From contig NC_039508.1 in NCBI RefSeq assembly GCF_003672135.1, positions 4,092,001 to 4,156,000 of the forward strand: 64,000 nt of DNA, read 5' to 3'. The notes beneath the pieces were generated by a model. That model was not told the origin of the DNA. It ran no database searches and saw only the letters and a program-made list of their open reading frames with translations. Below are positions 34,000 through 45,600 of this stretch, in pieces (positions within the stretch are counted from its first letter, which is position 1; each line of letters starts with the position of its first letter). The stretch comes from Ooceraea biroi (taxonomy: Eukaryota > Arthropoda > Insecta > Hymenoptera > Formicidae). The position numbers and the translations under genes are program-made.

Positions 34000-36466
34000 T
34001 CAATGAAAGGAACGTAGTACTGCGAAATAAGATATTGATGTCTTCAAGACCTTTGTAAAAATAACATCCTTATTGTAAAATTACTGTTACATTCGTAGTA
34101 GACTGCGCAATCACAGACAATAAGAACACAAAACACAAGATAGTAATTATATTTGACTTACCACTCCAAAACTTTCAATAGATAAAGTTATCACCTTGCC
34201 AGCGGTTAGTCTGCAGGGCAATATAGTTCTATTCATGATTAAGAGTAAGACTTTTCTGCATCTCTCCGAGGTATAATACCAATTTGCCCTACAACTATAA
34301 CAAAATGTGATTAATATGCTTAAATGAAGACAAAACTGAAAAACTCGCTTTTGCAATTTTTAAATATTGTTTGCAATCGAACAACAAATTCTGGAAAATG
34401 ATAAGTTTAAAAAAAAAAGACTTGGAAAACTTTGATTTCTTACATCGATTCGTATGGAATAGTGCTATAGTCCAATAAATATTGTGCCTGCCAAAATTGT
34501 AAAAAAAGATGAGTAAGTTGAGCAATATAAATAGCGAGAGGCGCTATTATATCTTTTGTATCGTTCAAATTTATCAACACCTGAAACATATCTTTTCTTT
34601 TTAACGTTTCTTACGTTTTCTATTGCAAAATAAGATATATAAAAATTAATACATGCCTGTATACCGCATATACTGCCACCAATCATATTTAAGCTAATGC
34701 TGACCAGGAATATATTTGTAAACGTAGACTCGATCAATTCTGCGAATCTGCAATAAAAAATTGAACTTAAAAATATCTTTATTAAAAATATAATACAGAA
34801 ATAAGAAAATAAAGTATATATATATATCATTATATGATCGAACACGCACTCTATTACGTGCAGATGCCTACGTAAACATCCCAGAGCTTTACGGTAATCA
34901 GAATCTGTCGTTTTGTCTGGTTTCAGATTGAAATCGGCATTGCTATTCTGGCCGATACGTTCCAGCGAATGTCTGCAAACCGCTAAAATGATAAAGGCCT
35001 TTGGCAAATTATATTTCTGGAGTATATTAAAGGCGAAATCATCGACTTTATTTTTTAAAGGAAAATCGAAACGGAAGATATACAGTATCCGTACGTTGCC
35101 TTGTTTGTGATGTTCACTTGTTATTAGCTTTCAAAGCTGATCGTTTTTTATTGTGATGTTCTTACCCGACAATTGAAAACATCCCGCAGGCATGTTGAAT
35201 TAAGGTGTAATACATGGTGTCAACCGCGACTGTGGCAGTCACATGAGAGAACACTGTCATGTAACAATGGACTAGAATCGGGTAGAAATGCTGGTCTATC
35301 GTGTGGCCATATTCCACACGAAAAGGTAATTTCGTTACAGCTAATCTGGTCGAATTCGAAGTGTCCTCTATCAGTATCAGCACGATCGACTTCAGCATAT
35401 AGAGGAACCCCGTCAATTGCATGAAAACTAGAAATACCGGTATGTATTTCGCTAATTTGATGATCTTTGCCGATTTCTTTAAGTCACAGGAAAAATTGTC
35501 TAGTGACTTTAATTTATTCTTTATCGAAAATTTCTTATCCGAATTTCTACTCTTCTATATGACGCACCTGCGTAAAATATCGTTAAGTATTGCCCGTATA
35601 TAGCGTGTCGTTGTAGAATAGCCTTTTCACTGTCCGTCAGTGACAACCAATCGTCTTCTATTGTTTTCAGACAAGCCTTTATCTATACCACAGACATAGT
35701 AAGAATAGACCAAGCGTATTCTCTATTTGGCAGTAAAGATCAAGTAGAAAAGGACAGAAAGCAAGTCTGTTGTAGCTTTCTCTCTCTAACAAAAGAAGAG
35801 TGGGATGTAACAGAAAGAGAAAGATACTCCGTTACTTACTTTCTTAGTATTTACCATTATACTCGCTAATTTAAAGCTGAATATTATTGTGATCAATACC
35901 GTTGGCATGCATTCAAACAAATCGTCACGATCTGTCATCGCGATACTCATGTATAGTAACTGCGTAAAAATCAATGCTGTAAAATACTTATAGTGATAAT
36001 AATTAATACACTCTAAAACATTTAACATTAGAAGTTCCGATTAAAAGCTCCGATTAAAATTGGTTGATGCTGATGTTCCAAAATTGCTAAGTTGAATAAT
36101 CGTTTAATTTTTAATTCAGTTTTGATGAATTTTGAATAAATTTAGTTAATTACTTTTTGCTGTTTATTATTTTAACTTTCAATATTCGTATTAAATATAT
36201 AAAAAAAATACGTATTTTGCATGGAAAGTTTTATAAAGAATAATCAAACTATAGCTTTTTTTTAAAGACAAAATTTTGCTCTTCTTTATATATAATAGTT
36301 TCGTATGTACCTGTGGTAAAAGAATACTCGAGCACACTGTAAATACAGGCACGAAGCGCAAGCACCTATTGCGAATCGGATGATATGGCCATAGTCCGGC
36401 TAAAGTCATGTAGAATCGGGGAACCGTATAATACCGACTTTGCCACACGTCTTTTCGTTCAATCAT
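34000..36466 (-). CDS. Odorant receptor OR-2 (7tm_6), intact, 393 aa
   Basis: Nine exons, read downwards: 36466-36311, 35959-35840, 35682-35568, 35427-35166, 34972-34850, 34747-34657, 34580-34444, 34288-34162, 34050-34000; 394 codons. N-terminus MIERKDVWQSRYY with LAGLWPYHP; exon 4 ends in HACGMFSIVG; last exon VLKTSISYFAVLRSFH. The donor after exon 6 is GC (CAG|GCATGT). A GT donor 51 bases further on would leave an intron of only 34 nt. OR-3 is a close tandem paralog. The duplicated unit extends from about 33583 to 36862 here and from 37591 to 41790 around OR-3. Confidence 0.88.
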
Positions 36467-37430
36467 TTTTAAGTACTAAGAAGTACTAAGAATGTATGCT
36501 TTGTGAATGTTTGCTAAGCGAAACGTGGAGGCATTATTAACAATTCTTTGTGTTGTGTTCTTCATGCGATAGATAGCCGTAATTTTGTCATCATGGACAT
36601 CAAGTGCGCAATTATTTGCACACATTGCATCCCTTTCATTGTCCCTCTTCTTCGTAACAGTAAATTACGTGATTGAACCTTTCATAATACAGGAATAGTG
36701 TATTCTGTCACTCCATTGATTTGCTAATTCAATGCATAATGATACGTGCATTCGATAATATAGTGTCTGCCTCGCGCGTGTAATACAAAGTTCTCGTTCG
36801 TATAATACAAAGTTATCGTAAAGGTAAAAAACGAGAAAGAAGATAATAACGAATAAGAATAAAAATATATAATGCAGTACAAAGTATAATTCGATGAGAC
36901 TCGAAATTTTATATACACGATTAATATATCATTGTGTGTGTAAAATTAATATTCAAAGTAGTTGTGTAATTTAATAGACTAACATAAAGATGTAATAATA
37001 ATAACAATAATAATATAGATATATTATTATAGATTTTATACTTTTTTTATTTATTTATTCAATTTAATTATTTATTTTTATATCTAATATTGCAACATGT
37101 GAGCTGTTTAATGAACAATGAAATAAGAGGTAAATGAAAGAAAATAAGAGATGCAAGAGTATTTTTGATAAGGTAGAATATTCTTCATGAATATTAGAAA
37201 CTCTTTTGCTGCCATATGTGATTCGCAAAACAAAACGAGTGTTTAACTTGCAGATGAAGGATTTATTAAATGGAATTAAAGATGATTAAGAACGCATAAA
37301 TAAAAAGAGACAAGTAACACAATAAATTTCGTGTATCTTCTTTCGTGTATCAGATTAGGGGATCAAACTTCTATATGTTATTAAAGAAATATCTTTTTTA
37401 TTCTTTATATACGTTTTATTACAGTTAGAT
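36467..37430. other. OR-2 upstream region and duplicated spacer
   Basis: 36467-36862 is the upstream flank of OR-2, near-identical to the flank of OR-3 (40667-41790) but without the insertions found there. From about 37025 the sequence switches to a copy of the MUS81/OR-1 intergenic region (29.27 kb). No functional gene seen. Confidence 0.6.
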
Positions 37431-37445
37431 AAAATCAATAATTAC

Positions 37446-37775
37446 AACTGGTTGCACAAATACATTGACTCATTTCTGAAGAGAACGGAATATTGTGAGA
37501 TAAGACACTGAACCTTTCACAACCTTTAAAGAAATAAAATGGTCCATCCAACCAAATCACAATACAAATTGAAAAGAACAAAGACAAGACAAAAGATATC
37601 GTTGCGATCGAAAGATCTTCCATAACGCAAGCGATTTAGATATGAGAAGAACTCCCAGAAACTGCATAAAAACTGGAATTCGATAAATGTAAATTGTCCT
37701 TCGTAAAACTATACGACGCTCGCAATCAGTAGCGCTTGCCATACATTGAACGAGTTGAATTGTAATCGCAGTCAT
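37446..37775 (-). pseudogene. Chimeric OR relic: OR-1-type last exon joined to exon 3/4 fragment
   Basis: The left part (about 37446-37500) is a copy of the OR-1 final exon, reading VVKGSVSYLTIFRSLQK then a stop. Right of about 37585 the sequence instead matches 33583-33770: ATDCERRIVLRRTIYIYRI then PVFMQFLGVLLISKS on the minus strand. The two parts come from different source loci and do not form a gene. The join marks a duplication breakpoint between OR-2 and OR-3. Confidence 0.75.
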
Positions 37776-38010
37776 GAAAATTCGTACTTGAACAATTAAG
37801 GCTATTACTTTTCAAGAGAAATAATGATGTTTTTTCTGCTGACGTGGTTATTACACTTTTGGATTATAGTGAATAAAATTAAACTTGTTGACACAAAATC
37901 TTTTAGTATATATTTATAGTACATTTGACGATTTTATTAATCGGTTTGCGAAATTATCATAACATAAAGATTTTTCAGGTTTGCACTTTTAAGATATGTT
38001 TATGCAAATA

Positions 38011-40666
38011 TCACTGGAAAGAACGTAGTACCATGAAATAAGATATTGATGTCTTCAAGACCTTTGTAAAAATAATATCCTCATTGTAAAATTATTGTTA
38101 CATTCGTTGCAGACTTCGCAATCACAGACAATAAGAGCACAAAACACAAGATAGTAATTATACTTGACTTACCACTCCAAAACTTTCAATAGATAAAGTT
38201 ACCAGCTTGCCAGCAGTTATTCTGCATGGCAATATAGTCCTAATCATGATTAAAAGTAAGATTTTTCTGCATCTCTCCGAGGTATAATACCAATTTACCC
38301 TACAACTATAACAATATGTGATTAATATGCTTAAATGAAGACAAAACTGAAAAACTCGCTTTTGCAATTTCTAAATATTGTTTGCAATCAAACAACAAAC
38401 TCTGGATAATAAGTTTAAAAAAAAAGACTTGGAAAAATTTGATTTCTTACATCGATTCGTACGGAATAGTGCTACAGTCCAATAAATATTGTGCCTGCCA
38501 AAATTGTAAAAAAAGATGGACAAGTTGAGCAATATAGCGAGAGATAGCAACATAGATAGTAAAAGGTGCTGTTTTATCCTTTGTATCGTTTAAATGTATC
38601 AACACCTGAAACACGTGTTTCCTTTTTAATGTTTCTTATGTTTTCTATTGCAGAATAAGATATACAAAAATTAATACATGCCTGCATACCGCATATACTG
38701 CCACCAATCATATTTAAGCTAATGCTGACCAGGAATATATTTGTAAACGTAGACTCGATCAATTCCGCTAATCTGCAATAAAGAACTGGACTTAAAAATA
38801 TTATTAAAAATATAATACAGAAATAAGAAAATAAAGTATATATATATCATTATATGATCGAACACGCACTCTATTACGTGCAAATGCCTACGTAAACATC
38901 CCAGAGCTTTACGGTAATCAGAATCTGTCGTTTTGTCTGGTTTCAGATTGAAATCGGCGTTGCTATTCTGGCTGATACGTTCCAGCGATTGTCTGCAAAC
39001 CGCTAAATGATAAAGGTCTTTGGCAAATTATATTTCTGGAGTATATTAAAGAAGCGAAATCATCGAATTTATTTAAAGGAAAATCGAAACGGAAGATACA
39101 CAGTATCCGTACGTTGCCTTGTTTGTGATGTTCACTTGTTATTAGCTTTCAAAGCTGATCGTTTTTTATTGTGATGTTCTTACCCGACAATTGAAAACAT
39201 CCCGCAGGCATGTTGAATTAAGGTGTAATACAAGGTGTCAGCCGCGATTGTGACACACACATGAAAGAACATTGTCATGCAACAATGGACTAGAATCGGG
39301 TAGAAATGCTGGTCTATCTTGTGGCCATATTCCACACGATAAGGTAATTTCGTTAGAGCTGATCTGGTCGAATTCGAAGTGTGGTCTATCAGCACGATCG
39401 ACTTCAGCATATAGAGGAACCCCGTCAATTGCATGTAAACTGGAAATACCGGTATGTATGGTATTTATTTCGCCAATTTGATGATCTTTGACGATTTCTT
39501 TAAGTCACAGGAAAAATTGTCTAGTGACTATTTAATTTATTCTTTATCGAAAATTTCTTATCAGAATTTCTACTCTTCTATATGACGCACCTGCGTAAGA
39601 TATTGTTAAGTATTGCCCGTATATAGCATGTCGTTGTAGAATAGCCTTTTCAGTATCCGTCAGTGACAACCAATCGTCTTCTATTGTCTTCAGACAAGCC
39701 TTTATCTATACCACAGACATAGTAAGATTAGACCGAGCATATTCTCTATTTGGTAGTGAGGATCAGGTAGAAATGGACAGAAAGCAGGTCTCTTGTAGCT
39801 TTCTCTTTCTGTCAAAAGAGGTGTGGGATGTAACAGAAAGAGAAAGATACACGGCATTTACTTTGCGTCTCTTTCTACCTTAGCTTTGGTTTTAGCAGGT
39901 TCAGCCTTACGCTTGGTCTATTCTTATTATGCCTATGATCTACACAAATACACACTCGTGCTGTGCGCTTTTCACGTTATCAATGATGGTTACTAAGTTT
40001 ACTACTAATAATATTTAAATAATATACAACCCCTTTACTTACTTTCTTAGTATTTACCATTATCATCGCTAATTTTAAGCTGAATATTATTGTGAAGGCT
40101 ATCGGTGGCATGCATTCAAACAAGTCGTCAGTATCTGTCATCGTACTTATGTATAGGAACTGCGTAAAAATCAATGCTGTAAAATACTTATAGTGATAAT
40201 AATTAATACACTCTAAAACATTTAACATTAGAAGTTCCGATTAAAAGCTCCGATTAAAATTGATTGATGCTGATGTTCCAAAATTGCTAAGTTGAATAAT
40301 CGTTTAATTTTTAATTCAGTTTTGATGAATTTTGAATAAATTTAGTTAATTACTTTTTGCTGTTTATTATTTTAACTTTCAATATTCGTATTAAATATAT
40401 AAAAAAAATACGTATTTTGCATGGAAAGTTTTATAAAGAATAATCAAACTATAGCTTTTTTTTAAAGACAAAATTTTGCTCTTCTTTATATATAATAGTT
40501 TCGTATGTACCTGTGGTAAAAGAATACTCGAGCATAGTATAAATATAGGCACAAAGCGCAAACACCTATTGAGAATCGGATGATATGGCCATAGTCCTGT
40601 TAAAGTCATGAAAAATCGGGGAACCATATAATACCAACTTTGCCACACGTCTTTTCGTTCAATCAT
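38011..40666 (-). CDS. Odorant receptor OR-3 (7tm_6), intact, 396 aa; tandem paralog of OR-2
   Basis: Nine exons, read downwards: 40666-40511, 40159-40043, 39705-39591, 39439-39184, 38992-38870, 38772-38682, 38605-38451, 38299-38173, 38061-38011; 397 codons. Starts MIERKDVWQSWYY and ends VLKTSISYFMVLRSFQ. Relative to OR-2 it lacks one codon in exon 2 and two in exon 4, and has 18 extra in-frame bases in exon 7 that look like a partial local duplication (YVAISR before YIAQL). The first residue after the exon 7/8 junction codon is Val (VNWYYTSER) instead of Ala. The exon 6 donor is GC, as in OR-2. Indels are multiples of three, so selection has probably kept the frame. Confidence 0.88.
39715..39940. 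mobile_element. Palindromic MITE-like sequence in OR-3 intron 2
   Basis: The left arm (ACATAGTAAGATTAGACC ... GGTAGAAATGGACAGAAAG) and right arm (CTTTCTACC ... GGTCTATTCTTATTATG) are imperfect inverted repeats. They begin next to the exon 3 acceptor. The paralogous intron of OR-2 has only the left part (35695-35830) and lacks about 170 bp of the right half. No coding content. Confidence 0.55.
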
Positions 40667-40970
40667 TTTTAAGTACTAAGAAGTACTAAGAATGCATGCT
40701 TTGTGAATGTTCGCTAAGCGAAACGTGAAGGCATTATTAACAATTCTTTTTGGTGTATTTTTCATGAGATAGATAGCCGTAATTTTGTCATCATGGACAT
40801 GAAATGCGCAATTATTTGCATACAGTGCAACCCTTTCATTTTTTTTCCCTTTGTTCCTCTTCTTCATAACAGTAAAGTTATACGTGATTGAACCTTTCAT
40901 AATACAGGAATAGTGTATTCTGTCATTGATTTGCTAATTCAATGCATAATGATACGTGCATTCGATGATA

Positions 40971-41085
40971 CAGGCTGCGTTTGCGCAGCGTATTTTCGTG
41001 CTGTTAGCATCAGTCTATCTTTGTTCTATATTGAATGAGTAATAAAGCTAGCCTGACGCTGATAGCGTGCTCCTCGAACGCAGCC
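40971..41085. mobile_element. 115 bp foldback MITE in OR-3 upstream flank
   Basis: Ends are GGCTGCGTT and AACGCAGCC, with further complementarity inside (GTTAGCATCAG against CTGACGCTGATAGC). ATA flanks both sides. The paralogous flank of OR-2 (about 36751-36770, TTCGATAATATAGTGTCTGC) is the uninterrupted site, so the insertion came after the OR-2/OR-3 duplication. Confidence 0.75.
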
Positions 41086-41118
41086 ATAGTGTCTGCCTCG
41101 CGCATGTTCGTATAATAC

Positions 41119-41740
41119 TGTAAGAGTGACGAGAGAAAAATGTACGGAGCGCGGATAGCCGAGGTCGGAAATTGAACCCGAGTCATTCGCTTGCCGGGCG
41201 ACTGCTCTAGTCCACTAACAAGGAAGGTATCCCATGTGCCCCTTTCCGATTTTAATGAAACTTGATGGATTTGTAGAGGGGATCAAAATATTCGATCCGT
41301 GTTTTTTTATCAGCAGCCAATCATGTTTAAGAGATGAAATCAACCCTCGAAAATTGACCAAATTTTCGTTTTTCGGCTATAACTAGTATTTTTTGTATGC
41401 AAAACAGTTAAGTTTTATACTGGTAAATAGCTTTCGAAATTCTGTACATTTTGTATATTTACAAAATTGCGCTATCATGCTTCGTTCAGAAGTTATAGCA
41501 GAAAAACGAAAATTTGGTCGATTTTCGAGGGTTGATTTCACCCCTTAAACATGTTTGGTTGCTGATAAAAAAACACGGATCGAATATTTTGATCCCCTCT
41601 ACAAATCCACCAAGTTTCATTAAAATCGGAGAGGGACACTTGGGATACCTTCCTTGTAAGCTACCCCGAACTCCCGCTTACCGACATTTCTCCTCGTCCT
41701 CTTATGTCTAGGATGGTAAACTCCGCGATCGGTCGCTTAC
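41119..41740 (-). mobile_element. tRNA-derived SINE, split by a MITE
   Basis: On the minus strand, once the inner element is set aside, the sequence reads like a tRNA 5' half. An A-box-like TAGCTTAGTGGA is followed by GAGCAGTCGCC and by a B-box-like GGGTTCAATTTCC (plus-strand 41167-41179). AATAC occurs directly before (41114-41118) and after (41741-41745) the insertion. The OR-2 copy has one uninterrupted CGTATAATACAAAGTTATCG. That is a 5 bp target-site duplication plus an empty site. Internal promoter boxes plus a TSD indicate a retroposed SINE. Confidence 0.75.
41219..41656. mobile_element. 438 bp palindromic MITE, TAA target site (Harbinger-like)
   Basis: Termini CAAGGAAGGTATCCCA and TGGGATACCTTCCTTG begin inverted repeats of about 165 bp each around a centre of roughly 100 bp. 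TAA flanks both ends (41216-41218, 41657-41659). Removing the element and one TAA restores the SINE A box. A 3 bp TAA/TTA duplication is characteristic of PIF/Harbinger transposons. No transposase, so non-autonomous. Confidence 0.8.
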
Positions 41741-41854
41741 AATACAAAGTTATCGTAAAGGTAAAAAACGAAAGAGAAAATAATAACGAATAATAATTAA
41801 TTCGGTGTATTTTTTAAAGAAATTAAACAATTTATTTATAGAAAAGTGAAATAT

Positions 41855-42165
41855 ATTTTAATCCTTGGAATATGCGCTATTATTTTCGATGATTTTCCTC
41901 CAATTTTCGGACTCATCGATCTCCTCTCGAGAAAAAGGTAGCAACTTTGAGTCGATAAAGTTGTCAATGCTTTCTTGAACTTCTTCTACTGTTTTGAAGT
42001 GCGTATCATTCAGATGATATTGAAGAGACTGGAACAGGTGGTAATCCAATGGGGTTAAGTTCGGTGAACGCCATATGAAGGGAAACTTCCAAGCAAAAGG
42101 ACAAAAGACGTCTTTTGTTTCTTTTACGACATATGGCCGAGTCATGCTGCAGAATGACTTACCTA
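41855..42165 (-). pseudogene. Mariner transposase C-terminal fragment (decayed)
   Basis: A 95-codon minus-strand frame encodes SPNLTPLDYHLFQSLQYHLN and then WRKIIENNSAYSKD. This matches the C-terminal part of mariner-family (DD34D) transposases, where the D of PLDYHLF is the third catalytic acidic residue. The preceding catalytic segment (LQHDSA..) is visible only in another frame, so a frameshift lies near 42145. The N-terminal two-thirds is absent. A dead copy. Confidence 0.8.
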
Positions 42166-43256
42166 GTTTTGTGATCAGTAGATGGGTTTTTCCACTTTAT
42201 TTCATCATTCAAATGAGTTGCTGTTGATAACAATCTGAATTAATTAAGCCTGATCGAATTCTAGTAATTATATTTATAATATATCATACCCTTAAAATCC
42301 TACGAAACGCACAATAATACCTTTTTGGCATGAATATTGTTAAATCACCTCTTCGAAACCTCTAATACTCCTAATAAATTACTTTTTACAAGTTTTATGC
42401 GTCACTGCACCTTTCCCCAAAGCTAAACAAATCATATCCGTGGCTTAGGCAGCAGTTTTCTTCGATTGAAGTGCCAAAAGAATGCAGTGACTAATATGTT
42501 GCTTTACGGACATTATTGTGTTCACTATCGTTTTGTAAATGTTATTTCCTTTGCCAAAATATATAGCATTTTTTAAATGTTAAGATTGGCATTTTAAAAT
42601 TCCAAAACGGCAGAAAAATATTTAAATTTTAAATAAAGTTATAATTACTTCAACGAATTAATTTGTACACTTAATAGATGTGAATTTGCAAAGAATGCAT
42701 CACACACATCTAAAATAAAAATGTTATGATTATTTTGCAGATTGCTTATTATGGATTTAAGAAAAAATTTACTTACTGATAGTGACTGCAGTCTTGATTT
42801 TGTAATCTTGATCTTTCTCAAATATCTTGGAACATAACATGGAATAAAATCTTTATTTTTTATACGCGACTTTATTTCCATGATATCTCTATAATAACAA
42901 TTCATCGTCGGTCACCGATAACGGAGTTCAATCGATATGATGTTAATCGATATGATGTCCGGTCGCTCCTTGCGACAGTCTTCAGAGATATGAAATAATG
43001 ATGCGAGACATCTTGAAAGCTTTAAATGTTCAATGACATAATCACATATTCTATCTATTTATATATTTTATTATTTTCCGACTGAAATATGTATCGCTTG
43101 ATCTCGCGCCGCGCTCTGTGCTTTTGTGCAATATACTCGGCAGAATACGGTCTTAACGGAATATTAAAGGACTCTATAGACCGGACGACAGAAACATTGC
43201 TCTGGCGGCGAATATTTATAATATAAATTTTTCTTCAGTGCAATAAAGTCACGCAC

Positions 43257-45600
43257 ATGGATTTCTTTGATACGCGCTGCTTCAGAATTAACAAGCTCTT
43301 TCTGTCTTTCGTAGGCCTATGGCCGTTCCAAACGGCATTTATGAAATTTCTGACTCTGTCATTCTCCATATTCGGTGTTACGATAATGTGTGTGCCGCAG
43401 GTAGTTCTCTAGATAAATAACTTAATCATCAAAAAAGAAAAAAGATAGATATATTAACAGAAAGATAAAATTCGTTGAACATATCCCGATCCAGATAATA
43501 GTTGTATTCTTTCTGTGTCACAGAAGTATTCAACTAGACACGAGTTTTAGCCAAATATAGTGCGAAATGTCAGCAACATAAACTGATTATTTATTGTTAG
43601 ATTGTATATTTGCTCAAACACACGGACGATCTGGATAATGTGTTTGAACTGATGCCAACCACATCAGGCACAGTGATATGTGTCATGAAAATCATCAGCT
43701 TGACTCGCAATTCTGGCAAGGTAAACTTGATTGTAATTTCGAGATCGTGAACTTAGTTTATAAATACCACTTGCTTCAGTTTAAGATGCTTTTGCAACAG
43801 ACGCATGAGGACTGGCGTAATCTACTATCAAGCCAAGAAACGCAGATTTTAACACGTTATAGTGAGAACGGTCGAAAGTTCACGTTGGCATATTCAAGTA
43901 TGAATCCAATCTAATAACACAAATGATTAAATAGTGAAGAATATATTGTTAAAAAGTTTTATTCTTTGAATAAGTAATACGCAATAAATTGAAAGGAAAC
44001 TGCTAAAGTAATCAGAAATCATTGTAACTTCAGTGTAAATAACTTATTAATTTATAGAACCATATTACTTTGTACAATAAAGGTTTGGTAATATTATTTC
44101 TTTACCTAAGAAATAAGAAAAAATATATAAAAATTTCTCTATTTAGTTTGCATAATCGGATTCGTGTTCTGCTATGCTTTGCTGCCTCTCGCCGGACCTG
44201 TACTTGATATCATCTCGCCTTTAAATGGAACGAGACCAAGAAAGATGCCGCATCCAGCGGAATATTTTATAAATCAAGAGAAGTATTATTACGTACTTTT
44301 GCTGAACACATATGTCGGTTACGTTGCATGCGTTTCGATAGCGGTTGCCGCCGACACTATGTACGTCTTGTTGGTGGAACATATTTGTGGAATGTACGGC
44401 GTACTGTGGTAAGAATTGTCAATTTTCTTGTCAATTTCTTCTTCACCAGATAGACTTCAGAAATTTTCCAAATTTCCAAGAATTCCAAAAAAAGTTTCTT
44501 ACCTTTTTTATCCTTATCCTTTTGTTTTAAAATTATTTTTAATAATTTTAAAATTTAAAAAGATCACAAACTTATAAATTTATGAACAATTACAAACTTG
44601 ATTAGATGTTTAGCGTAATCAGATATTAATTTATATTTGTTGCAGCCATCGACTAGAAAATTTAACGCATGATGAAATACAATGGGTCGACGATGATTAC
44701 ATACACGGACACGACGAAATTGGTCGACGTATGCGATGTTGCATCCAACTACACGAAAGAATAAGATTGTGAGTTGTCAAATGTTTCAAGCGTAGTTAGT
44801 GCAGTTTCTACTTAAACATATCTATAACTAAAATTTTATTTGGCTCTCATATAGATGATAATATTTATCAATTCAGATTCATTGAAATGATGGAATCTAC
44901 TTTCGCGTTGTTCCTCCTGTTCGATGTTGGATTGGGATTTATATTGCACACTTCTTCATGTGTATTGGTAAGTGTAACATACCTTTAATTGTTATTTTAA
45001 CTCCAAACTGTGACTCAACATGAATTGTTTTTGCATAATTGTTGATCATTATTAAACATTTTCTGAGAATCACAGATATCTTTTACAGATCGTGGTTAGA
45101 ATGGGCCGATCATCTGAGATTCTGCGGTACGTATCTCTCGTAGCACTGCAAAGCTGCCGATTATTTTTCAACAGTTGGGCCGGACAAGAAGTGGCTGATC
45201 ATAGCACTGGAATTTCGATAGCAGCGTAAGATAAAATCATTGAGAAATCATTGAGAAATCTTTGCGAAGAAAAGCTATTTATTCTTCCAGCTATAATGGA
45301 ACATGGTACAACGCGCCCACAGAGGTACAAAAATTGCTAATACTGCTAATCGCGAGAAGCCAAAAAGCTTCCCGAATCACTATTGCAAAGTTGTACGTCA
45401 TCAACCTGGAAGGATTTAGCATGGTAATTATGTGGAAATGATGTGTAATATTAAAATCGGAAAATCGTAATCGTATCATAATTATTAGAATAACGTACAT
45501 TATGTATTACATGTAGTCAATACTTTTTAAGGTAATGAGAACATCGATCTCATATTGCACGGTAATGATCTCGCTACGCGAAACATCAGAAAGTATGTAA
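43257..45600 (+). CDS. Odorant receptor OR-4 (7tm_6), intact, 398 aa
   Basis: Nine exons: 43257-43400, 43601-43720, 43780-43897, 44147-44408, 44646-44768, 44877-44967, 45089-45225, 45291-45423, 45532-45600; 399 codons. N-terminus MDFFDTRCFRINKLFLSFVG with GLWPFQ; exon 4 ends HICGMYGVLW; exon 8 YNGTWYNAPTEVQKLLILLI; last exon VMRTSISYCTVMISLRETSE. It is the most divergent of the plus-strand ORs, and its C-terminal tail is six residues longer. It lacks the conserved upstream promoter block of OR-5 to OR-9. The exon-1 relic at 46089 resembles this gene. Confidence 0.88.

Larger units (their letters stand above)
40667..43256. other. Strand-switch region between minus- and plus-strand ORs
   Basis: A head-to-head gap of 2.6 kb between OR-3 and OR-4. 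It contains the OR-3 upstream flank, a 115 bp foldback element, a SINE interrupted by a 438 bp MITE, and a mariner relic (all listed separately). About 42200-43200 holds no gene I can support; an 86-codon minus-strand frame (42905-42645) has no recognisable content. The promoters of OR-3 and OR-4 must lie at its edges. Confidence 0.6.

Noticed and set aside
34465..35007. 180-codon continuous minus-strand frame in OR-2
   Set aside because: It reads through introns 5 and 6; OR-3 and OR-1 show the conserved exon boundaries, and the GC-AG junction explains the openness.
41119..41740. A functional tRNA gene on the minus strand
   Set aside because: Only A- and B-box-like parts are tRNA-like, the A box is interrupted, and a target-site duplication marks it as a SINE.
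42645..42905. 86-codon minus-strand frame near the strand switch
   Set aside because: Lys/Ile-rich AT-driven sequence with no similarity to ORs or transposases that I can see.
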